A DNA stretch of 64,000 nucleotides, from NCBI GenBank assembly GCA_025062325.1, contig JANXAL010000084.1:26943-90942 (forward strand), in the 5' to 3' direction. Below are positions 37,471-44,161 of the stretch, piece after piece. A program made the translations under genes and the position numbers. Numbering within the stretch: position 1 is the stretch's first letter; every line of letters starts with the position of its first letter. The notes beneath the pieces are model-generated. The model was not told where the DNA came from. It ran no database searches and saw only the letters and a list, made by a program, of their open reading frames with translations. The stretch comes from Roseiflexus sp. (GTDB lineage Bacteria; Chloroflexota; Chloroflexia; Chloroflexales; Roseiflexaceae).

Positions 37471-38513
37471 TGGGGAAACGACGACGCCCAGCCACATCTG
37501 GAACACGACGCGCCGCCGTTGCTCCGTCGCCTTCCGCAAGACGCGGGGCGCTGCTGCTGGTTGCGGGGGTTGCTGCGTTGCTGACGATCGCCAGCGCCGG
37601 GTGGTGGATAATGCGCGGCGTGGAAAACTCTGTCCTCACGACGCCAACGCGCCCGGCAACCGTGATTGGCGGCGTCACCGGGTGTCGGAGCATTCCGCGC
37701 TTTGCCGCACGGCTGGGCTACGCTGATCGGCTTGGCATCAGCACCAGCGAACGCATGTACAAGGGGCTGGTCATCTTTGACGGGCGCGTACCGGTGACTG
37801 CCGATCCGACAGAACGCGACATTCACCAGGAACCGTCGTGGGACGACGCTGGTACGCTGGGGCCATTCGTCATTGATCGTGACGGGCATATCTATACGGC
37901 TGCTGTGCCACGCACTGCCGTCAGCGACAATCCGCCCGGCAGCCTGAATGTGGTCTATCGGATCGATAGCGAGACCGCAGAGATGCGGCCATTCGTCACC
38001 CTGCCAGGAGCGGCAGGGTCGAGTGACAATCCGTTCGGCGTTCTGGGGATGACCTACGACTGCGACACCCACGCGCTGTACGTCAGCACCGTCGCCGGTT
38101 CGACGCGGCAGGCGGAACAGGGGCGGATCGTGCGGGTAGATCTGGCGAGCAGAGTGATCAGTGATGAAGTGATCGGCATCGATGCCATCGGGCTGGCAGT
38201 GTTCCAGGGGCGCAGCGGGAAGCGTCTCTACATCGGGCTGGCGCGCAGTCCTGAGATCGGCTCGGTTGCTCTGGACGCCGACGGTCACGCCACTGGCGAG
38301 TTGCGCATCGATCTGGAAATCGACGAGCGTCTGGCGAATTTTGCCGAACCGCGAGTGCGGCGGATCAATTTCGATCAGACGAATATGACCCTGTTCGTTG
38401 TGCCGTTTGCCTTCAACCTGCGCGCCGTCTCTGAGCAGCAACAGGTCGTGCTACGGTATGGCTACGATGCCGAACGCGACACATGGGTTCCTTTCCCCGA
38501 ACATGCGCCGTAG
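37467..38513 (+). CDS. membrane-anchored beta-propeller-like protein, function unknown
   Basis: The 348 residues have a basic N-terminus (MMGKRRRPATSGTRR), a single membrane segment (about 26-48) and a large extracytoplasmic domain. Repeated units such as PFVIDRDGHIYTAAVP, LGMTYDCDTHALYVSTVAG and RLYIGLARSPEIGSVALDAD look like blades of an NHL or SMP-30-type propeller. The start ATG overlaps the stop of the copper-amine-oxidase-like lipoprotein gene (ATGA) and has GGGAGG upstream, so the two proteins are made together and probably act together at the cell surface. No enzymatic residues can be assigned. Confidence 0.6.
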   Translation: MMGKRRRPATSGTRRAAVAPSPSARRGALLLVAGVAALLTIASAGWWIMRGVENSVLTTPTRPATVIGGVTGCRSIPRFAARLGYADRLGISTSERMYKGLVIFDGRVPVTADPTERDIHQEPSWDDAGTLGPFVIDRDGHIYTAAVPRTAVSDNPPGSLNVVYRIDSETAEMRPFVTLPGAAGSSDNPFGVLGMTYDCDTHALYVSTVAGSTRQAEQGRIVRVDLASRVISDEVIGIDAIGLAVFQGRSGKRLYIGLARSPEIGSVALDADGHATGELRIDLEIDERLANFAEPRVRRINFDQTNMTLFVVPFAFNLRAVSEQQQVVLRYGYDAERDTWVPFPEHAP

Positions 38514-38583
38514 GGTTGCTCTCTAGCGTGCGTCGGGCGAGCATGATACATCAGAAATAGAACACGGATTCACGCAGATGCAA

Positions 38584-38655
38584 CGGACTCACACGGATCC
38601 AGAAATAAGGGGGGCACCGAGCCGTGCTAATTCAGTCGCGATCCGTGTGAGTCCG
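38584..38655. repeat. 16-bp perfect inverted repeat
   Basis: CGGACTCACACGGATC (38584-38599) and its exact complement (38640-38655) flank a 40-base loop. It lies between two converging genes. The arms also resemble the nearby direct motif ACACGGATTCACGCAGATGC (38562-38581). It may be a short intergenic repeat or act as a two-way transcript end, though no T-tract follows. Confidence 0.6.
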
Positions 38656-38800
38656 TACGCTTCCGGGCGCCGCGCCAACGCACGGCGTGAGTGTCGAATT
38701 TCGAAAGTATGTGGACTTCCTGACTATTCATGTCCATACTCGCGGGCGCTGGCCCGCATTGCCGTCCTCTGGGAGCGCCCGCGTCCATCGCTCTTCATCG

Positions 38801-39187
38801 TCACAATAGTGGCGTATTTCGTTGCGTTAGCTGGATCGGAACATGCCACGGGTCGCGCAGGAATGTCAGGCGGTCGCCGGAAGGCGTTGTATCGATGGGT
38901 GAGACGTGGGTTGCGCCAGCGGCGACCAACCGCGCAATATCACCTTCCATGTCGTTTGTGTTGAACGCCAGGTGCAGCGCCAGCGGCGAAAGCGAGGCGT
39001 AGTCGGGCACAGGAGCAGCGGGGTTGCGGTAAATTTCGATCAAACTGCATCGAGCCGAGTCGGACAGGAAGTAGATTGCGTTAGGCGTCGGAATATGACG
39101 CACGATCTGCATCCCCAGATGAGCGACATACCACTGCGCCATAGCATCGGGGTCTGCAACATTCAGGGCAACATGTTCAAGTCGCAT
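38801..39187 (-). CDS. VOC-family (glyoxalase/bleomycin-resistance fold) protein
   Basis: The 128 residues form a single VOC domain with two beta-alpha-beta-beta-beta halves: MRLEHVALNVADPDAMAQWY with the metal-ligand-type His5, an acidic LIEIYRN in the middle (Glu at about 51), LALHLAFNTNDME with a second His near 72, and FLRDPWHVPIQL. The metal-site pattern His/Glu/His is kept, so an enzyme of the glyoxalase or dioxygenase type is possible; the substrate is unknown. AGGTGG precedes the ATG. It is the only - strand gene between 35.6 and 44.1 kb. Confidence 0.85.
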   Translation of the reverse strand: MRLEHVALNVADPDAMAQWYVAHLGMQIVRHIPTPNAIYFLSDSARCSLIEIYRNPAAPVPDYASLSPLALHLAFNTNDMEGDIARLVAAGATHVSPIDTTPSGDRLTFLRDPWHVPIQLTQRNTPLL

Positions 39188-39593
39188 AGGCCCACCTTAC
39201 CATACTGAAACTGCCGTGCAGTAAGTATACCGCATGCGTTTTGGGATGCTGAACGACAATGTCAAATAACTGGCGCTTTTCTGAAAAATCTGACGATTGA
39301 TTTCCAGCATTTCGCGTGGTAGTATAGTACGACCAGTCGTACATAAACGCACATACGTCATAGCAGGACTGGCAGCGGTCAGAAGAACTAACGGCGTCCT
39401 GTACGTTCTGGCAGGCGATTATTTTCGCACCGCGAAACAGGCAGCGCCGATCCGAGTCGCTGCGCGGTTGGAGTTACTGCGAGGAGCGTAAGCAACGCAG
39501 CCATTTCCTTATCCGGCAGAGAAATGGCTCGTCTGCAGCGATACCCGCCATCTGGCGTCCAGGGAGCGCCAATAATAAAGCTGACCAGGTTCT
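39188..39593. other. 406-base intergenic region with a regulated-looking promoter
   Basis: No gene is seen. It holds a candidate + strand promoter and an overlapping palindrome (separate entries), then about 250 bases of apparent leader before the di-haem peroxidase. The open frame 39297-39491 begins inside the promoter and has no protein-like features. Confidence 0.5.
39297..39342 (+). promoter_or_regulatory. candidate promoter with operator-like palindrome
   Basis: TTGATT (39297-39302) and TAGTAT (39320-39325) are 17 bases apart. The palindrome GTACGACCAGTCGTAC (39327-39342), two 7-bp arms around CA, covers the predicted start of transcription. The position suggests a repressor site. It reads toward the di-haem peroxidase and surface protein genes. 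Confidence 0.45.
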
Positions 39594-40655
39594 ATGCTGC
39601 ATGTGACGTATCTGCTTGGCGCAGCACTTTCCATCGCGGCGCTTATCATCACAATCCGAGGATGTTCACCTGCTGAGGCGCCAGCGTCTGGCGATTCGTC
39701 GCAGGCAATCGTTGAACTGGGACGTCGACTGTTTTATGACCGTCGCCTGTCGGCAAACGGACAGATTGCATGCGCCACCTGTCACCGTCAGGAACTGGGC
39801 TTTAGCGACGGACGGCCCGTCCCGATTGGCGCTGCCGGCGTGTTGTTGCGTCGGAACGCGCCAGGACTGTTCAACAGCGGCGAGTTGGCGTCATTGACCT
39901 GGGCAAATCCCGATATTCGGTCGTTAGAGCAACAAATAGCCCGCGCGCTCTTTGTCACCGACCCGCCTGAGATGGGGGTTGCAGGATATGAGATAATCGT
40001 GATTGACAGATTGCGCGCTGATCGAGGGTATATCCGCCAATTCACCGCCGCCTTTCCTGCGGATGCTGATCCGTTCACCTGGTCGCGCATTACTGAAGCA
40101 CTGGCAGCCTTTGTTCGCTCATTAGCCGCGCGCAACACACCATACGATCGCTATGTTTACCACGGTGAGCGCGCCGCATTAAGCGAGAGCGCACGGCGAG
40201 GTATGGCGCTCTTCTTTTCACCGGGTCTGGCGTGTGGCCATTGCCATGTCGATATTGCGCCGCCGCATCGCGCCACACCGCCGCGCTGGTCCGATCTAGC
40301 ATATGTGGCGACAGGCGTTGGACAGAGCGCGGATCGCGGCCTGGCGGAATACACTGAGAACCCGGCGGACGCCTACCGGTTTCGTGTGCCGCCATTGCGG
40401 AATGTGGCGGTGACTGCGCCATACATGCACGACGGGAGCCTACCCACCCTCGAAGCTGTTATTCGCTTCTACGAATCGGGTGGACGCCAGGGCGCTGGCG
40501 CGGAACCGGAGCGCGCCGCTGCTCGTCATCCGCTGATCGCCGGGTTCGTGCTGAGCGATGAGGAACGCCGTGATCTGATTGCGTTCCTCGAAGCGCTGAC
40601 CGACACAGAGGCGCTGCAGAACCCTGCATTTGCCGATCCGTTCCGAGTTAAGTGA
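39594..40655 (+). CDS. di-haem cytochrome c peroxidase / MauG-family protein
   Basis: The 353-residue protein has an N-terminal membrane or signal segment (about 5-22, ending near Cys24 in a poor lipobox), then two c-type haem sites: CATCH (60-64) and CGHCH (214-218). The region RNAPGLFNSGELASLTWANPD matches the RNSPSL...W-DGR block of bacterial peroxidases, and YRFRVPPLRNVAVTAPYMHDGSLPTLEAVI is the typical C-terminal block with the distal-haem Met. It should reduce hydrogen peroxide or oxidise a protein partner outside the membrane. The nearby copper-amine-oxidase-like lipoprotein is a tempting but unproven partner, since MauG acts on another quinone-cofactor enzyme. Confidence 0.88.
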   Translation: MLHVTYLLGAALSIAALIITIRGCSPAEAPASGDSSQAIVELGRRLFYDRRLSANGQIACATCHRQELGFSDGRPVPIGAAGVLLRRNAPGLFNSGELASLTWANPDIRSLEQQIARALFVTDPPEMGVAGYEIIVIDRLRADRGYIRQFTAAFPADADPFTWSRITEALAAFVRSLAARNTPYDRYVYHGERAALSESARRGMALFFSPGLACGHCHVDIAPPHRATPPRWSDLAYVATGVGQSADRGLAEYTENPADAYRFRVPPLRNVAVTAPYMHDGSLPTLEAVIRFYESGGRQGAGAEPERAAARHPLIAGFVLSDEERRDLIAFLEALTDTEALQNPAFADPFRVK

Positions 40656-40709
40656 GCGAACCCCGTCTGTTCGCTCGATCTCCCGGCAAACCATACAGGA
40701 GGACGAACC

Positions 40710-43532
40710 ATGAAACGTTGTTTGACGCCCGGACGGCGCTCCCTGGTGCTGATAGTCAGCGCGCTCATCGTTGCGCTGATCGTCGCAGCCTTGCCTGTGC
40801 CAGGCGGCGTTCAGGCCGCAGGCATTATCAGCGGCAATGTCTTCCGTGATTTTGACGGCGATGGCGTGCGCGATACGCACGAACCGGGCGTCGGCGGCAT
40901 TACCGTCACCGCCTATGATCCATCGGGAGCCGTGGCAGGTATCGCGGTCAGTTTCGCCACGTTGTGCCTTGGTCCTGGAAACCCGATCGCAGAGTGTACC
41001 GCACCGAATACGCCAGCGATCGGAAGTTATGCGCTCAGTGCCGCTGGTACAGGGCCATACCGGATCGAGTTTAGCGGATGGCCCGCATATATGCGTCCCG
41101 CAGTCCAGGGCGCCAGCAATAATACCAGTATTCAGTTCGTGCCGGACGGCAACTCGTCGAATATCAATTTTGCGCTGCACAATCCGGCGGAGTATTGCCA
41201 GCAGGGACCAAACCTTGTGACGAGTTGCTATACGAACGGTGATCCGCAGGGCGGCGGCACAACTGCGGGTCGGCCTGCGATTGTCCAGGTGCCGTTTGAG
41301 CCAGCAACGACCGGTCCTGGTGAAAATGTGTATCTGGCCACCAGTCAACAGGTCGGCGCGATCTGGGGGCTGGCCTATCAGCGTTCCAGCCAGACGCTGC
41401 TGGCTGCAGCAGTAGTGAAACGACACGTCGGTTTTGGCGCAGGCGGCATCGGAGCCATCTACCGCATTGATCGCAACCGTGTCACTCCTCCCGGTGTCCT
41501 GATCGATTTGAATGCTGCAGGATACCCCCCCGGCGTTGCTGTTGGTCTCGATCCGCGCGGCCCCGGCGACCTGGGCATCAACGAAGCCGATCCCAGCCGT
41601 GATCCAGCCGCGTTCGACGCGGTCGGCAAAATCGGGATCGGCGGCATTTCGCTCTCGGAAGATGAAGACACCTTGTGGGTGGTCAACCTGACCGCCCGAA
41701 CGCTGCTTGAGATTCGCATAGGCGTTCCGCCGGTTACGCCGACACCTGCAGATATCACTGTCCATCCGCTGCCGACTCCTGCCTGCCGCGATGGTGTGTT
41801 TCGTCCGTGGGCTGTGAAAGCGTATGCTGGTCAGGTGTATGTCGGCGGCGTCTGTTCAGGAGAGCTGCCCTACGCAGGGAAGAATACTGACACGACCGAT
41901 CTGACGGCGCATATCTACCGCCACGATCCCAACGGAGCGCCAGGGAACTTCACCGAGGTCTTCTCATTCTCGCTCAACTATCCGCGCGGTCGAGCCTCGA
42001 ATGCAGGTCCTGGCAATCGGGCGTCCGCTGCCTGGTTGCCCTGGATCAATGAGTGGAGCGATATTGGTCCGCCTATGCCGTTGCCTGGTCAGGGTCCCTA
42101 TGGGCAGACAATTTACCCGCAGCCGATGTTGACTTCGATCGATTTCGACGTCGACGGCGCCATCCTGGTCGCGTTCAATGATCGTGGAGGCATGCAACTG
42201 GGAAATCGCAACTACAGCACGATTGTCACCGATACAGGCGAGTACGAGGGCGTTGCCGCCGGCGATCTGCTGCGCATATGCGTCAACCCCGCTACGCCTT
42301 CCGGCTATAGCCTGGAAAATGCTGGCGCGTGTCCCGGTGGTCTCATCGGCGGCTCGACGGACAATCGCCAGGGACCGGGCGATGGCGAGTTCTACAACCG
42401 CGATGAGTACGGCGCAGCCCACGATGAAGTGACCATCGGCGGCATGGCGGTGCACTACGGTCAGCGCCGGATTATCAGCACCGCTTACGATGCGTTGCCA
42501 GCGGACCAGGGCGGTGAGGTTCGCTCTGGCGGGCTGCGCTGGTTCAATGCTGCCAATGGCGCTCTCACCAACGCCTATACGATCTTCGGCATCGATCAAC
42601 CGATCGGCTCGCCGCCGGGCACGCGGGTGCGGCGAGCAACGTTCGGCAAATCGGCCGGGCTTGGCGACCTGGAGACGTTCTGTGATCAGGCGCCGATCGA
42701 GATTGGCAACCGCGTCTGGCTCGATGCCAACCGCAATGGCGTGCAGGACCCCGGCGAGCCGCCGATCCCTGGCGTGACGGTGGAATTGTGGCGTAACGGC
42801 ACGCGGATCGGCGTGGCGGTGACCGATGCTGAAGGCACGTACTACTTCCGCAGCGGCAGAGATCCGGTTGATGCCAACCTCGAAGACAACATCATCCACG
42901 ACGGCGGGATCGGCATTCGCACCCGCACCGGGACGCCAGGAGGCGCGTCGGAGTACGAGATCCGCATCCCAAACATCACCGGTCCAAATCAACAACCGGC
43001 ATTGACCAACCTGACGCTGACATTCGCAAATAACGATGACACTCCGAACGGCGACAGTCGCGACTCAGATGGCGTGGCGGTTGGGAATAACGCAGTGTTT
43101 GTCATCCCGTATGATAATCACGCGGCTGCCGGGACGAACAATCACACCTATGATTTTGGATTCTTCGAGGGCGTTCCCACGGCAATCGCGCTCGCATACT
43201 TCACTGCTGCCTGGGAAGGTGGAACGCTGACCGTCCGATGGGCGACAGTTCTGGAGCTCAATACTGCCGGTTTCCGTCTGTTGCGCAGCGCCACCGGACG
43301 GATTGACGATGCAATCGTGGTAACGCCGGCGCTCATCCGCGCACGCGGCAGTCCCGGCGGCGGCGCGACGTATGAATGGCGCGACCCGACGGCGCAACCG
43401 GATGCATCTTACACTTACTGGCTGGAGGAAGTCGAGACGACAGGACGGGTCAACCGGTATGGCCCGGCAACGGCGCGGGTACAGGCGACGTCACCGCCAT
43501 TCCGGGTTATACTACCGATGATAGTCCGGTAA
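40710..43532 (+). CDS. secreted SdrB-domain surface protein
   Basis: The 940 residues have a signal peptide (about 1-36, ending VQAAG), an N-terminal SdrB/Cna-B-like domain (GIISGNVFRDFDGDGVRDTH, with calcium-binding-type DxDGDG), a long middle region (about 180-655) that looks like a propeller with GIGGISLSEDEDTLWVVNL, and a second SdrB domain (about 665-760: IGNRVWLDANRNGVQDPGEP). The end has a FN3/sandwich-like part and the tail FRVILPMIVR, which resembles a C-terminal tail I recall on many Chloroflexi secreted proteins. No LPXTG or exosortase PEP motif is present. AGGAGG lies seven bases before the ATG. Confidence 0.82.
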   Translation: MKRCLTPGRRSLVLIVSALIVALIVAALPVPGGVQAAGIISGNVFRDFDGDGVRDTHEPGVGGITVTAYDPSGAVAGIAVSFATLCLGPGNPIAECTAPNTPAIGSYALSAAGTGPYRIEFSGWPAYMRPAVQGASNNTSIQFVPDGNSSNINFALHNPAEYCQQGPNLVTSCYTNGDPQGGGTTAGRPAIVQVPFEPATTGPGENVYLATSQQVGAIWGLAYQRSSQTLLAAAVVKRHVGFGAGGIGAIYRIDRNRVTPPGVLIDLNAAGYPPGVAVGLDPRGPGDLGINEADPSRDPAAFDAVGKIGIGGISLSEDEDTLWVVNLTARTLLEIRIGVPPVTPTPADITVHPLPTPACRDGVFRPWAVKAYAGQVYVGGVCSGELPYAGKNTDTTDLTAHIYRHDPNGAPGNFTEVFSFSLNYPRGRASNAGPGNRASAAWLPWINEWSDIGPPMPLPGQGPYGQTIYPQPMLTSIDFDVDGAILVAFNDRGGMQLGNRNYSTIVTDTGEYEGVAAGDLLRICVNPATPSGYSLENAGACPGGLIGGSTDNRQGPGDGEFYNRDEYGAAHDEVTIGGMAVHYGQRRIISTAYDALPADQGGEVRSGGLRWFNAANGALTNAYTIFGIDQPIGSPPGTRVRRATFGKSAGLGDLETFCDQAPIEIGNRVWLDANRNGVQDPGEPPIPGVTVELWRNGTRIGVAVTDAEGTYYFRSGRDPVDANLEDNIIHDGGIGIRTRTGTPGGASEYEIRIPNITGPNQQPALTNLTLTFANNDDTPNGDSRDSDGVAVGNNAVFVIPYDNHAAAGTNNHTYDFGFFEGVPTAIALAYFTAAWEGGTLTVRWATVLELNTAGFRLLRSATGRIDDAIVVTPALIRARGSPGGGATYEWRDPTAQPDASYTYWLEEVETTGRVNRYGPATARVQATSPPFRVILPMIVR

Positions 43533-43543
43533 AGGATACCGAT

Positions 43544-44161
43544 ATGTTCACCGAACAGACGCCGATTCTTGGCAGACCAACCGCCAGCGTCGCACAACTG
43601 GCAGCCTTCATCCTGGCGCGCCCACACGGCGAATACACTGTGCACGACATCGAGTCGATCATCGTGCCAACCTATTGGCAGTTGTGCGTCGAGGTTGGTA
43701 TCGATCCGACGCTGGCAGTGGCGCAGATGATCCACGAAACCGGCAACCTGACCAGTTTCTGGGCAGCGCGACCGCAACGCAACCCGGCAGGAATTGGCGT
43801 CACCGGTCAAAGGCGAACGACTCCGCCGCCGAATAAGGAGGGCTGGGCGTTCAACCCCCAACGGCAGCAGTGGGAAGCTGGGGTTAGCTTTGCCACGTGG
43901 GAACACGATGCGATACCGGCGCACGTCGGGCGATTGCTGGCGTATGCGCTTCCCATCGGCGCCGAGAACCCGGTGCAGCGCGCTGCCATCGAGCGGGCGC
44001 TGCGCTATCGGGCGTTGTCGCCACGTATGCGCGGATCAGCGCCGATCCTCAAGCAACTCGGCAAGGCGCACAATCCAACCGGGCAGGGGTGGGCAAGCCC
44101 TGGCGTTGATTACGGGGCAAAGATTGCCGCTATCGCTACACGAATCGTCACAGGCACATAA
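43544..44161 (+). CDS. glucosaminidase-like (lysozyme-fold) protein
   Basis: The 205-residue product has the lysozyme-like core VEVGIDPTLAVAQMIHETGNL, with a candidate catalytic Glu, followed by FWAARPQRNPAGIGVTG and WEAGVSFATWEHDAIPAHV, typical of the mannosyl-glycoprotein endo-beta-N-acetylglucosaminidase domain. The frame opens at 43376 inside the surface protein gene, but ATG 43544 with AAAGGA upstream gives the natural N-terminus. No signal peptide is seen, so export is unclear. The next gene on the other strand makes a peptidoglycan-synthesising PBP. Confidence 0.72.
   Translation: MFTEQTPILGRPTASVAQLAAFILARPHGEYTVHDIESIIVPTYWQLCVEVGIDPTLAVAQMIHETGNLTSFWAARPQRNPAGIGVTGQRRTTPPPNKEGWAFNPQRQQWEAGVSFATWEHDAIPAHVGRLLAYALPIGAENPVQRAAIERALRYRALSPRMRGSAPILKQLGKAHNPTGQGWASPGVDYGAKIAAIATRIVTGT

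Noticed and set aside
39297..39491. 64-codon + strand open frame
   Set aside because: Starts in the -35 box of a candidate promoter, has a TTG start, no ribosome site and no recognisable motif.
40440..42995. Long - strand open frames (441 and 343 codons) opposite the peroxidase and surface protein genes
   Set aside because: The + strand products have signal peptides, haem motifs and SdrB motifs; the antisense frames only reflect GC-rich third positions.
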